Positions 52,236-61,309 of a DNA stretch of 64,000 nt are shown here, one piece after another. The DNA lies in assembly GCF_003240565.2 (NCBI RefSeq), contig NZ_CP117255.1:2542001-2606000 (forward strand). Direction: 5' to 3'. Numbering within the stretch: the first letter of the stretch is position 1; the number at the start of each line of letters is the position of its first letter. The position numbers and the translations under genes were made by a program. The DNA comes from Rhizobium tumorigenes. GTDB taxonomy: Bacteria > Pseudomonadota > Alphaproteobacteria > Rhizobiales > Rhizobiaceae. The notes below the pieces were generated by a model that did not search any database, was not told where the DNA came from, and worked only from the letters and a program-made list of their open reading frames with translations.

Positions 52236-53240
52236 TTACGAGGCGATGGCCAGGCCCTTGTCGTCGAACTTGTGGATGCGGGTGCGGTCCGGGGTCATGT
52301 AGACGATCTCGCCTGCCTTGACCGGAAATTCGCCGGTACCACGCGCCGTGATGTGGCCGATGCCTTCGACATCGACGTGCAGGAACGTGTCCGAGCCGAG
52401 ATGCTCGGCAACGGTGACCTTGCCCTGCCAAACGCCGCTTTCGGTCGACAGCACGATATGCTCGGGCCGAACGCCAACCGTCGGCGCGCCGAACGGCTCC
52501 GCATAGACGCCGGTGACAAAATTCATCCTCGGCGAACCGATGAAGCCGGCGACGAAGAGGTTTGCCGGGTTCTTGTAGAGCTCCATCGGCGAGCCGACCT
52601 GCTCGATGTTACCGCGGTTTAGGACGACGATCTTGTCTGCCATGGTCATGGCTTCGACCTGGTCATGGGTGACGTAGACCATGGTGGTCTTCAGCTGCTG
52701 GTGCAATTCGCTGATCTCGAGGCGCATGTTGACGCGCAGCGACGCATCGAGGTTCGAAAGCGGCTCGTCGAAGAGGAAGGCCGCCGGCTGGCGCACGATG
52801 GCACGGCCGATGGCGACGCGCTGGCGCTGGCCGCCGGACAGCATGCGCGGCTTGCGGTCGAGATAATCGGTGAGGTTCAGCACACGGGCGGCTTCGGTCA
52901 CTTTGCGGTCGATCTCGTCTTTCGACATGCCGGCCATTTTCAGCGGGAAGGCGATGTTGCTGCGCACGCTCATATGCGGATAGAGCGCGTAGGACTGGAA
53001 CACCATGGCAAGCCCGCGCTCCGATGGACCGAGGCTGGTGCCGTCCTTGCCGTCGATGATGATCTTGCCGCCGGAGACATCTTCCAGGCCGGCGATCAGC
53101 CGCAGCAGCGTCGATTTTCCGCAGCCGGATGGCCCGACGAAAACAACGAACTCGCCGTCCTTGATTTCAAGGTCGATGGAAGGGATGACCTTGGCTTCGC
53201 CAAAGACCTTCGAAACCTTTTGAAGGGTAATGCTGCCCAT
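52236..53240 (-). CDS. smoK: polyol ABC transporter ATPase (SmoK/UgpC type)
   Basis: A 334-residue ATPase of the carbohydrate CUT1 class. Walker A is GPSGCGKST, the signature LSGGQRQR, Walker [12 protein letters not shown] and the switch His VTHDQ. After residue 235 comes an OB-type regulatory domain ([10 protein letters not shown]). Its neighbours are two inner-membrane permeases and a binding protein in the order E, F, G, K on the minus strand. ATG 53240 follows GGGAGAG. Confidence 0.9.
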   Translation of the reverse strand: MGSITLQKVSKVFGEAKVIPSIDLEIKDGEFVVFVGPSGCGKSTLLRLIAGLEDVSGGKIIIDGKDGTSLGPSERGLAMVFQSYALYPHMSVRSNIAFPLKMAGMSKDEIDRKVTEAARVLNLTDYLDRKPRMLSGGQRQRVAIGRAIVRQPAAFLFDEPLSNLDASLRVNMRLEISELHQQLKTTMVYVTHDQVEAMTMADKIVVLNRGNIEQVGSPMELYKNPANLFVAGFIGSPRMNFVTGVYAEPFGAPTVGVRPEHIVLSTESGVWQGKVTVAEHLGSDTFLHVDVEGIGHITARGTGEFPVKAGEIVYMTPDRTRIHKFDDKGLAIAS

Positions 53241-53258
53241 GTCTCTCTCCCAGATATC

Positions 53259-54089
53259 TTATTTGACCGCGCCAAAAGTCAGGCCGCGTACGAGTTGCTT
53301 TTGGCTGAACCAGCCGAGGATCAGGATCGGCGCAATTGCCATGGTCGAGGCGGCCGAAAGTTTTGCATAGAACAGACCTTCGGGGCTCGAGTAGGAAGCG
53401 ATGAAGGCCGTCAGCGGCGCCGCCTGGGAAGCTGTGAGATTAAGCGTCCAGAACGCTTCGTTCCAGGCCAGGATGACGTTCAGCAACAATGTCGAGGCGA
53501 TGCCCGGTATTGCCATGGGGGTCAGCACGTAGATGATTTCCTTCATCAGCGAAGCGCCGTCCATGCGGGCGGCCTCCAGGATCTCGCCCGGAATTTCCTT
53601 GAAGTACGTATAAAGCATCCAGACGATGATCGGCAGGTTGATCAGCGTCAGCACGCCGACGAGGCCGATTCGGCTGTCGAGCAGGCCGGTGGCCTGGAAA
53701 AGCAGATAGATCGGAATGAGGGCGCCGACCGGCGGCATCATCTTGGTCGAGAGCATCCACATCAGGATGTCCTTGGTCCGCTTGGTCGGCGAAAACGCCA
53801 TTGCCCAGGCAGCTGGAACCGCGATGATCAGCCCGATGACGGTCGATCCGACGGCTATGATGACCGAGTTTGAAAAGTGCAGGAAATAGTCCGAGCGCGA
53901 CTGCACCTCGACATAGTTCTCGGTCGTCCAGTGGAAGAACAGGAACAGCGGCGGCGAAGCAACGGCATCGCCTTCCGACTTGAAGCTGGTGAGGAACGTC
54001 CAGAGGATCGGGAAGAAGATCAGCAGCCCGAGCGCCCATGCGACGAGCGAGACGATAACCTTGTGGCGGGTGGAAACGCTGCGAGCCAT
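53259..54089 (-). CDS. smoG: polyol ABC transporter permease (SmoG type)
   Basis: A 276-residue permease of the MalG class with six membrane segments. The EAA loop (ILEAARMDGASLMKEIIYVLTPMAIPG) that docks the ATPase is near residue 180. The start ATG at 54089 lies just one base after the stop of the preceding permease (TGAGATG), with GGAGG before it, showing coupled translation. Transport of mannitol, sorbitol or arabitol is inferred from the neighbours. Confidence 0.9.
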   Translation of the reverse strand: MARSVSTRHKVIVSLVAWALGLLIFFPILWTFLTSFKSEGDAVASPPLFLFFHWTTENYVEVQSRSDYFLHFSNSVIIAVGSTVIGLIIAVPAAWAMAFSPTKRTKDILMWMLSTKMMPPVGALIPIYLLFQATGLLDSRIGLVGVLTLINLPIIVWMLYTYFKEIPGEILEAARMDGASLMKEIIYVLTPMAIPGIASTLLLNVILAWNEAFWTLNLTASQAAPLTAFIASYSSPEGLFYAKLSAASTMAIAPILILGWFSQKQLVRGLTFGAVK

Positions 54090-54090
54090 C

Positions 54091-54963
54091 TCAAGCCTCC
54101 AGATTCTTGCCGACGATGCGGACGAGGAAGATAGCGACGATGTTGGCAAGCACGACGGCAACGATACCGCCCGCCGATGCACCACCGATGTCGAATTGCA
54201 GCAGCGCCTGCGAATAGACGAGATAGGTCAGGTTCGTGCTATCCGTGCCCGGACCGCCATTGGTGGTGACCAGGATTTCGGCAAACACCGACAGCATGAA
54301 GATGGTCTCGATGAGGATGACCACCGTGATGGCGCGCGCCATGTGCGGCAGGATGATGTAGATGAATTTGGACACTACGCCGGCGCCGTCCATCTCGGCG
54401 GCTTCCTTCTGCTCTTCGTCGAGCGACTGAAGTGCTGTCAGCATGATGAGCGTTGCAAACGGCAGCCACTGCCAGGCGACGATGACGATCACCGAGGCCA
54501 GGGGGGCGTTGGCCAGAAAGTCGTAAGGCTGGAGCCCGACAGCCTTTGCAACATAGGCAAAGAGGCCGTTCACCGGGTTCATGAACATGTTCTTCCAGAT
54601 CAGCGCCGCCACCGTCGGCATGACGAAGAACGGTGCGATCACCAGTATACGGACGATCCCTTGGCCGAACATCGGCTGGTCCAGCAGCAGCGCGAAGGCA
54701 ATACCGCCGACAATGGTGATGAGAAGCGCGCCGCCAACCAGCAGCAGCGTGTTCATCAGCGCCTGCAGGAAAGCTGGATCGGTGAGAAAATATTCGTAAT
54801 TGCTGAAGCCGATGAATGGATGATCACCCGGCATCAGCAGATTGTAGTTCAGCGTCGAGAAATAGATCGTCATTGCCAGCGGCACGATCATCCACGCGAA
54901 CAGCAGGATCACGGAGGGCGCCATCATCAGGCGGGCAGCGGAACGGGTCTGTAAGGTCGCCAT
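54091..54963 (-). CDS. smoF: polyol ABC transporter permease (SmoF type)
   Basis: A 290-residue permease of the MalF class with six membrane segments and the coupling EAA loop EEQKEAAEMDGAGVVSKF near residue 200. ATG 54963 is preferred over an in-frame TTG at 54975, although the ribosome-binding site is weak. It forms the heteromeric channel with the SmoG-type permease and lies downstream of the binding protein gene. Confidence 0.9.
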   Translation of the reverse strand: MATLQTRSAARLMMAPSVILLFAWMIVPLAMTIYFSTLNYNLLMPGDHPFIGFSNYEYFLTDPAFLQALMNTLLLVGGALLITIVGGIAFALLLDQPMFGQGIVRILVIAPFFVMPTVAALIWKNMFMNPVNGLFAYVAKAVGLQPYDFLANAPLASVIVIVAWQWLPFATLIMLTALQSLDEEQKEAAEMDGAGVVSKFIYIILPHMARAITVVILIETIFMLSVFAEILVTTNGGPGTDSTNLTYLVYSQALLQFDIGGASAGGIVAVVLANIVAIFLVRIVGKNLEA

Positions 54964-55108
54964 GGAAAGGACCAATCTTGTCTTGAAGCGGGGAGAGTGG
55001 CCGCAACAGCGGAATTTTTAAAAGGCCGCCAAGTCACGCTTGGGGCGATCGACGGCGAACAGGAGGGAGGCGCGCAAGGCGCCCCCGCTCCCTAGCCCAG
55101 CCGATATC

Positions 55109-56419
55109 TTACTTGGGATAACCGGCCTTCTTCATTTCGCGGGTCGTCAGTGCCTGGGCACTCTTGAGAGCCTGGTCAACAGTGACCTGGCCGGCAAGCG
55201 CTGCAGAGAACTGCTGGCCAACGGCAGTGCCGATACCCTGAAATTCAGGAATAGCGACGAACTGAACGCCGACATAGGGAACCGGCTTGACAGTCGGCTT
55301 CGTCGGATCGGCGGAGTTGATGCTGTCCAGCGTCATCTTGGCGAAAGGAGCAGCCTTCTGGTAATCGGCATTCGCATAGAGCGAAGCGCGGGTACCGGGA
55401 GGTGCGTTCAACCAGCCGTCCTTTTGCGCAACAAGGTTTGTGTATTCCTTGCTGGTTGCCCAGGCGACAAACTTCTCGGCAGCTTCCGTCTTCTTGGAAC
55501 CGGCCGGGATGGCGAGGTTCCAAGCCCAGAGCCAGTTTCCGCGCTTGCCAAGACCGTTGTCAGGAGCAAGTGCGAAACCGACCTTGTCGGCAACCTTGGA
55601 CTGCTTCGGATCGGAAACGAAGGAAGCAGCAACCGTGGCGTCGATCCACATACCGCATTTGCCGGTCTGGAACAGGGCGAGGTTTTCGTTGAAGCCATTA
55701 GAAGAAGCACCTGGAGGTCCATCTTCCTTCAGCATCTTCACGTAGAAGTCGAGGGTCTTCTTCCACTCGGGCTGATCGAACTGTGCAGTCCACTTTTCGT
55801 CAAACCAGCGTGCGCCGAAGGAGTTGGACATGGCTGTCAGGAAAGCCATGTTCTCGCCCCAGCCGGCCTTGCCACGAAGGCAGATGCCGTAGACTTCGTC
55901 TTTCTTGTCAGTGATCTTCTTGGCTGCGTCAGCGATGAAGTCCCAGGTCGGGGCATCAGGCATCTTCAGGCCGGCCTTGTCGAAAAGGTCCTTGCGGTAC
56001 ATGACCATCGAGCTTTCGCCGTAGAAAGGCGCAGCGTATAGCTTGCCGTCCATGGTCAGGCCGCTGCGGATGGCCGGAAGAAGGTCATTCACATCGTAGC
56101 TGGCGCCGAGATTGTCGAGTGGCTGCAGCCAGCCTTGCTTGGCCCAGATCGGAACTTCATAGGTACCGATCGTGAGAACGTCGTACTGACCGCCTTTGGT
56201 CGCAATGTCGGTCGTGACCTTCTGGCGGAGGATGTTTTCTTCGAGCGTCACCCACTGCAGATCGATGCCCGGGTTCTTGGTCTTGAAATCATCGGTAAGT
56301 TTCTGCATGCGGACCATGTCGCCGTTATTGACGGTGGCAATGGTCAGCGTCTCTGCAGACGCCATTCCGGCAAGCATCATCACTGAGCAGGCGCTCAGGA
56401 GTAGAGTCTTCAATTTCAT
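55109..56419 (-). CDS. smoE: polyol ABC transporter substrate-binding protein (SmoE type)
   Basis: A 436-residue periplasmic binding protein. The signal peptide (about 22 residues, ending MLAGMASA) is followed by ETLTIATVNNGDMVRMQKL and the family blocks YDVLTIGTYEVPIWAKQGWL and YGICLRGKAGWGENMAF. It is the first gene of the importer and should bind mannitol or another polyol. ATG 56419 follows GGGAGGA. A promoter with TTGACA lies 50-80 bases upstream and overlaps a small palindrome. Confidence 0.9.
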   Translation of the reverse strand: MKLKTLLLSACSVMMLAGMASAETLTIATVNNGDMVRMQKLTDDFKTKNPGIDLQWVTLEENILRQKVTTDIATKGGQYDVLTIGTYEVPIWAKQGWLQPLDNLGASYDVNDLLPAIRSGLTMDGKLYAAPFYGESSMVMYRKDLFDKAGLKMPDAPTWDFIADAAKKITDKKDEVYGICLRGKAGWGENMAFLTAMSNSFGARWFDEKWTAQFDQPEWKKTLDFYVKMLKEDGPPGASSNGFNENLALFQTGKCGMWIDATVAASFVSDPKQSKVADKVGFALAPDNGLGKRGNWLWAWNLAIPAGSKKTEAAEKFVAWATSKEYTNLVAQKDGWLNAPPGTRASLYANADYQKAAPFAKMTLDSINSADPTKPTVKPVPYVGVQFVAIPEFQGIGTAVGQQFSAALAGQVTVDQALKSAQALTTREMKKAGYPK

Positions 56420-56469
56420 AATCTTCCTCCCAGAAGAGAAAATATGAGCATTCGCTTAGCTCGAGGGCA

Positions 56470-56498
56470 ATTACTCATAACATGCGACAAGTTGTCAA
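56470..56498 (-). promoter_or_regulatory. probable promoter and operator of the smoEFGK-mtlK unit
   Basis: On the minus strand TTGACA (56498-56493) and AGTAAT (56475-56470) are separated by 17 bases. The palindrome GACAAGTTGTC (56486-56496) overlaps the -35 box and may bind the SorC-type regulator encoded just upstream. The leader would be about 45 bases. Confidence 0.5.
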
Positions 56499-56564
56499 TG
56501 CTTAATCGTTGCTGCGACGCCGAACGAAAAAATAAGTCGTTGAAGAAAATGGGTTAAATTTGCT

Positions 56565-57518
56565 TCAGTCGTCGATCAAGGATGCGGCAGTCGCCTCATC
56601 CGTAATCAGGCCGTTGATCAGCCGGCCTGTCAGCGCCGCTCTGATAGCCTCGAGTTTGCGTTGGCCCTTGGCAATTCCAATCACGGTCGATGTTTCGCGG
56701 CTGGGTATCGGCGCGCTGGCGACACGCTCGTTGACGGCGTTTTCGAGCAATTTGCCTTCCCCGTCGAAGATCCAGCCGCAGATCTCCCCGGTAGCGCCTT
56801 TTGCAACAAGCTCGACCATTTCGTCCCGGCCGAGGAAGCCATCGACGCAGAGTGGCGCGTCGACGCCCATTTCGCCGATCCCGACAAAGGTCACATCGGC
56901 AACCGCGCTGATATCGAGCGTCGAGCGCACCAGCGCCTGCGCGTGCAACAACTCACGCTCGGACGCAGCCGATACGAGAACCGGCAACGGCATGGGATAG
57001 TGACGGGCCTTGATCGCATCCGCCATGCTGAAGATGACGTTGTAGTAGGCAGCGGAACCGTCCGGACCGATGTTGCCGGTGAGCGAAACGATCCGATGCT
57101 GCGTGCAATCGATGGAGGGCAACTGGTCGACGGCAGCCTTCAGCGTGCGCCCGGTGCCGATGGCAAGCACGATGGGCTCCGGTCGCTTGAGCCAGCGTTC
57201 GATCTCGGCGGCGGCGGCCTCCGCGATGCCGACAGTCGTCGACGTCGATCCGGGATCGCTCGGCACCACCTCGACATGGGAGAGGCTGAATTTCCGGCGC
57301 AGATCCTCGGCAAGCTGCAGGCAGGCGGCGATCGGATGGTCGAGGCGGACCTTGATCAGCCTTTCGGCGACCGCGAGCGACACGAGCCTCTGCGCCGATT
57401 GCCGCGAAATCCCCATGGCCCCGGCGATCTCGTCCTGGGTCCGGCCGGCGACATAGTACAACCACCCGGCTCGTGCCGCGTCGTCGAGCCTGCCCTGGGT
57501 TTCCGACTTCCTGGCCAT
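56565..57518 (-). CDS. SorC-type regulator of the polyol operon
   Basis: A 317-residue regulator. The helix-turn-helix (RTQDEIAGAMGISRQSAQRLVSLA) is followed by a SorC sugar-binding domain (LAIGTGRTLKAAVDQL, RIVSLTGNIGPDGS, VIGIAKGQRKLEAIRAAL). It is directly upstream of the smo-type importer on the same strand and most likely controls that operon in response to a phosphorylated sugar. ATG 57518 follows AAGGGACAGG. The frame remains open to 57689, but that extension has no family sequence. Confidence 0.88.
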   Translation of the reverse strand: MARKSETQGRLDDAARAGWLYYVAGRTQDEIAGAMGISRQSAQRLVSLAVAERLIKVRLDHPIAACLQLAEDLRRKFSLSHVEVVPSDPGSTSTTVGIAEAAAAEIERWLKRPEPIVLAIGTGRTLKAAVDQLPSIDCTQHRIVSLTGNIGPDGSAAYYNVIFSMADAIKARHYPMPLPVLVSAASERELLHAQALVRSTLDISAVADVTFVGIGEMGVDAPLCVDGFLGRDEMVELVAKGATGEICGWIFDGEGKLLENAVNERVASAPIPSRETSTVIGIAKGQRKLEAIRAALTGRLINGLITDEATAASLIDD

Positions 57519-57607
57519 CCTGTCCCTTCTGTGGCGCTGGCCGCAGCATCCCCGACATCGGGTCGAACATCGCTGCAGCCAGGGGCACGATTGTGACGAC
57601 GCGAACC

Positions 57608-58063
57608 TTACGCTGCGTCGGGCGGAATGACGCCCTTGGTCAGGGTGAAGCAGCCGTAGAACCGGCGCTCGCCTGTCTGGATAACGCAATAGGCGCTCTT
57701 CGCACGCTCATAGAACGCGAAACGCTCGACCGGCACAAGCGGCCAATGCTTGCCTTCGGCGCGATCGATCTCTACCTGCATCTCGACCTGAACGGCCGGC
57801 AGTTCACCCGGGGAGCCGACCACCTCCATGCGGGTGGCTGCATCGTCGATGAACGTATCGAGCGGCATCAGCGACAGGATAGCGGCAGCAGCCTGTGGAG
57901 AGGTCACGTTGTCGATCCGCAGCAGATGGCCGAGGCTCGTTTCGAGCGCCACCGACTCTGCCGGAAAATTGGTATCGACAATGACAAGCATGTCGCCATG
58001 GCCCATGGAGGCCAGCGCGTGCAGCACGTCGGCATTGAGAGCAGGTGAAATTCCCTTGAGCAT
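57608..58063 (-). CDS. RbsD/FucU family sugar mutarotase
   Basis: A 151-residue protein of the RbsD/FucU family that interconverts anomers of ribose or fucose. MLKGISPALNADVLHALASMGHGD carries the family N-terminus and catalytic His, and YCVIQTGERRFYGCFTLTKGVI the C-terminal Tyr. It is the first minus-strand gene of the polyol block and precedes the SorC regulator by 89 bases. ATG 58063 follows GGAGGAGG. FucU rather than RbsD is favoured by the ERRFYGC ending. Confidence 0.88.
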   Translation of the reverse strand: MLKGISPALNADVLHALASMGHGDMLVIVDTNFPAESVALETSLGHLLRIDNVTSPQAAAAILSLMPLDTFIDDAATRMEVVGSPGELPAVQVEMQVEIDRAEGKHWPLVPVERFAFYERAKSAYCVIQTGERRFYGCFTLTKGVIPPDAA

Positions 58064-58296
58064 GATTAAAGCCTCCTCCAGGCACTTCTTTCAGAATTCG
58101 CATCGGTGGCGGGAGACCCCCGCACTTTGCGCAGCAGACAAGTAAACGCGGCGCCGCAGTCTGTCCAGAGACGCCCGGATGGGCGTCCGCAAACAAGGCG
58201 CCGATACCAGCTTGATACACGGCTTATTTCCGCCTCGATTGACCGCATAGCTCCCGCCATATTAGGACAGACGTACCCGAGCGTTGCGAGGCAATT

Positions 58297-58956
58297 GTGA
58301 GAATTCTCCTGGTCGAAGACGACGACACCCTCGGCAGCGCTGTCCGCGACCACATCGCCGCGAGCGTCCATGCCGTCGACTGGGTGAGAAACCTCGGAGA
58401 TGCAGAAAGCGCGGCGAACTCGGTTCACTACGGCCTCATACTTCTCGATCTGCAATTGCCGGACGGCACTGGCATCGATTTTCTGAAGACGCTGCGTAAG
58501 AATGGCAAGGAAACACCGGTCATCATCCTGACAGCGCGTGACCAGATTTCAGACCGCATCGAGGGTTTGAACAGCGGCGCCGACGACTATCTGGTCAAGC
58601 CCTTCAATCTCGGCGAACTCTCCGCCCGCATCATGGCGGTTGCCCGGCGTTATTCCGGCAGTCCGCAGCCGATGCTCAAGATCGGCGACCTCGAAGTCGA
58701 CCAGACGCAGCGCCGCCTTATCGTATCGGGCAAGGACGTCGTGCTGACCGGCCGCGAATGGGCGGTTCTCGACCTGCTGGTCGCCCGCCCCGGCGCCATG
58801 GTCTCCAAGGACCAGGTGGAAGAGGCGCTCTATGCCTTCGGCTCGGAAATCGAGAGCAACACTGTCGAGGTCTATGTCAGCAGGCTGCGTAAGAAGATCG
58901 GCCGGGACCGCATCCGCACGGCGCGCGGCGTCGGCTACTCGCTCGGAGAACGATAA
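58297..58956 (+). CDS. OmpR-family response regulator
   Basis: A 219-residue regulator. The receiver has the acidic pair EDD at residues 7-9, phospho-acceptor Asp in LLDLQLPDG near residue 50, and Lys in DYLVKPFN. The winged-helix DNA-binding domain ends with SNTVEVYVSRLRKKIG and IRTARGVGYSLGE. GTG 58297 is the start, with GAGG before it. Its stop overlaps the kinase start (TAATG). The signal and targets are unknown; the pair resembles the TctDE/QseBC group. Confidence 0.92.
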   Translation: MRILLVEDDDTLGSAVRDHIAASVHAVDWVRNLGDAESAANSVHYGLILLDLQLPDGTGIDFLKTLRKNGKETPVIILTARDQISDRIEGLNSGADDYLVKPFNLGELSARIMAVARRYSGSPQPMLKIGDLEVDQTQRRLIVSGKDVVLTGREWAVLDLLVARPGAMVSKDQVEEALYAFGSEIESNTVEVYVSRLRKKIGRDRIRTARGVGYSLGER

Positions 58957-60320
58957 TGCCGGAGACCCTCGGCCGCCTCAGCCGCATCAGCATCACCCGC
59001 CGGCTGATCACCACGCTCACGGGGCTCGTCGTGCTCTTCTGGCTGATCGCGGTGGGCCTGGGCGCCTATGTGATGAACCGGGAATTCGCCGAGATCTTCG
59101 ACGGCACGCTGCAGGAAACAGCCGAAAGACTGATGCCGCTGGTGCTCGACGACCTCGCCCAGCGCGACGGAGCCACCGATCCGCAGGCTTTGCAGGCCGT
59201 GCAGCAGGGCCTGAACAAGGAATATCTCACCTATCAGGTCATCGATTCCAGCGGCAAGGTCATCATCCACTCGCAGGAAGCGCCGGCCACGCCCTATGAC
59301 GTGCCCCTGAAGGTCGGTTTTCACGACACGCCGAAGCACAAGATTTACACAGAATCGGCGCTCAACGGCACCTTGTTCCTGCATGTAGCCGATGCCTTCC
59401 GAAACCGTCGCGAGGCCCTGCGCGAAGGCACCGTGGCGCTGCTCTGGCCGCTGCTGCTGCTGATACCGACGAGCATACTGCTGATCCAGTTCATCGTCAG
59501 CCGGTCGCTGGCACCCATCGACCGCCTGCGCGACGAGATTGCCACCAAGGACAGCGGCAATATGGCAGCAGTCGAAGGCGATACACTCCCCCGCGAACTG
59601 CGGCCGATTGCCCGTTCCGTCAACCTGCTGCTCGGAAGGCTGCGGTCGGCACTGGAAGCCGAGCGGGAATTTACCGCGAACAGCGCCCACGAACTGCGCA
59701 CGCCGATAGCCGGTGCGCTGGCGCAGACACAACGGTTGATCGCCGAACTGCCCGAGGGTCCCCTGACTGTCAGGGCCGGACGCATTGAGACAGCGCTCGC
59801 CAATCTCGGACGCCTTGCAGAAAAGCTGCTGCAGCTGGCGCGTGCTGAAGCCGGGATCGGCACATCCGACAAGCCACTGGATCTGACGCGCATCGTGGAT
59901 GCCGTCGTCGGCGACTACGACCGGGACAGCCGCACCGCCGGACGCGTCACGCGGGACTACGCTGCCGGGGTTACCCTTGCGCGCTGCGTCGACATCGACG
60001 CCTTTGCCATCGTCGTCCGCAACCTGATCGAAAACGCACTCGTCCACGGACCGCATGATGGGGTCGTCACCATCTCTGTCACCGGAGATGCCGTCAGCGT
60101 CGTCAACGGCGGCAATGTCGTCGCGACTGACGAACTCGCCGGCCTCAAGCGCCGGTTCCGTCGCGGAGAAACCAGCGCCGCCGGCTCAGGCCTCGGCCTC
60201 GCGATTGCCGACAAGATCGTCACCCAGATGGGCGGCCGACTGGACCTGCTGTCGCCGGCCTCGGGTCAGCCAGATGGCTTCGAGGCCCGCATCGTCCTCA
60301 CACCGCCGCCCGGAAGCTGA
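58956..60320 (+). CDS. sensor histidine kinase (QseC/TctE type)
   Basis: A 454-residue membrane kinase. Membrane helices near residues 18-40 and 160-185 enclose a periplasmic sensor domain of about 120 residues. The H-box is FTANSAHELRTPIAGALAQ, the N-box VVRNLIENALVHGP and the G-box GSGLGLAIADKI. It is translated together with the response regulator through a TAATG overlap. The sensed compound is not known; TctE relatives respond to tricarboxylates. Confidence 0.92.
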   Translation: MPETLGRLSRISITRRLITTLTGLVVLFWLIAVGLGAYVMNREFAEIFDGTLQETAERLMPLVLDDLAQRDGATDPQALQAVQQGLNKEYLTYQVIDSSGKVIIHSQEAPATPYDVPLKVGFHDTPKHKIYTESALNGTLFLHVADAFRNRREALREGTVALLWPLLLLIPTSILLIQFIVSRSLAPIDRLRDEIATKDSGNMAAVEGDTLPRELRPIARSVNLLLGRLRSALEAEREFTANSAHELRTPIAGALAQTQRLIAELPEGPLTVRAGRIETALANLGRLAEKLLQLARAEAGIGTSDKPLDLTRIVDAVVGDYDRDSRTAGRVTRDYAAGVTLARCVDIDAFAIVVRNLIENALVHGPHDGVVTISVTGDAVSVVNGGNVVATDELAGLKRRFRRGETSAAGSGLGLAIADKIVTQMGGRLDLLSPASGQPDGFEARIVLTPPPGS

Positions 60321-60382
60321 TCTCTTGCAATGGCTGGAAAAGGATGCGAGCAACGTCGTCTCAATGCCATAGCGAGTGACGG

Positions 60383-61309
60383 ATGATCGTTTCTTTTGAC
60401 ATCGGCGGGTCCGCCATCAAGGGCGGTTTTGCCCGCTCCCAATCCGACATCACGACGCTGCCGCGCCGGGTTACGCCCGGCCATGATTTCGAGGCTTTCG
60501 TCACGGTGCTCCGCGAGATTATTGCCGAGGCCCCGGAAAAGCCTGACGGCATCGCCGTATCGATCGCAGGCGTCGTCGATCCGGACACTCGGACGCTGAC
60601 CTGCGCCAATATTCCCTGCCTCCACGGCCGCCAACTTGGTAGCGATCTGGAGACGGCACTCGGCTATCCCGTGCTGATCGCCAACGATGCCGATTGCTTT
60701 GCCATGGCAGAGGCTTTTTCCGGCGCGGGTCGCGGTCACCGCATTGTCTTCGGCGCCATCCTCGGCACCGGGGTCGGCGGTGGACTGGTCGCCGACGGGC
60801 GGCTGGTCAATGCATCCGGTGGTTTTGCAGGCGAATGGGGCCACGGGCCAGTCGTCGCGGCCTTTGCCGGCACCCCCCCTGTCGCCATTCCGGCGTATCC
60901 CTGCGGCTGCGGGCAAAGCGGCTGCGTCGACACCATCGGCGGCGCACGCGGCATGGAACGCCTGCACGCGCTGCTTCATGGCACCAGTCTTTCCAGCGAG
61001 GAAATCATCGGCCTTTGGCTCGGCGGCGACGACAAGGCGAGTGCAACGCTCGACGTCTATATCGATCTCGTCGCGCCGCCCCTGGCCCTGACCGTCAACA
61101 TTACCGGCGCAACCATCGTGCCCGTGGCAGGCGGTTTGTCGAATGTCGAGCCGCTACTGGAGCGACTGGATGCCGCCGTGCGCCAGCGAATCCTGCGGAA
61201 ATTCGACCGCCCTCTCGTCGTCCGCAGTCAGTGCCGCATCGAGCCCGGCCTGATCGGCGCCGCCATTCTCGGACTGCGCGATGTCGAGGATCGCCGCCAT
61301 GTTGCTTGA
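60383..61309 (+). CDS. ROK family sugar kinase
   Basis: A 308-residue ROK-family kinase. The phosphate-binding block is SFDIGGSAIKGGF, the catalytic Asp is in LIANDADCFAMAEA, and GFAGEWGHGPV supplies the zinc His. The Cys cluster CGCGQSGCVDT binds zinc, though it ends in Asp where most ROK proteins have Glu. N-acetylglucosamine or glucosamine-type hexoses are the likely substrates. Its end overlaps the cutC gene by 11 bases, so the two are coupled. Confidence 0.85.
   Translation: MIVSFDIGGSAIKGGFARSQSDITTLPRRVTPGHDFEAFVTVLREIIAEAPEKPDGIAVSIAGVVDPDTRTLTCANIPCLHGRQLGSDLETALGYPVLIANDADCFAMAEAFSGAGRGHRIVFGAILGTGVGGGLVADGRLVNASGGFAGEWGHGPVVAAFAGTPPVAIPAYPCGCGQSGCVDTIGGARGMERLHALLHGTSLSSEEIIGLWLGGDDKASATLDVYIDLVAPPLALTVNITGATIVPVAGGLSNVEPLLERLDAAVRQRILRKFDRPLVVRSQCRIEPGLIGAAILGLRDVEDRRHVA

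Noticed and set aside
50178..52622. Very long plus-strand open frame (814 codons) opposite mtlK and smoK
   Set aside because: It is antisense to well-supported genes, lacks a ribosome-binding site and encodes no recognisable protein; GC-rich codon use opens such frames.
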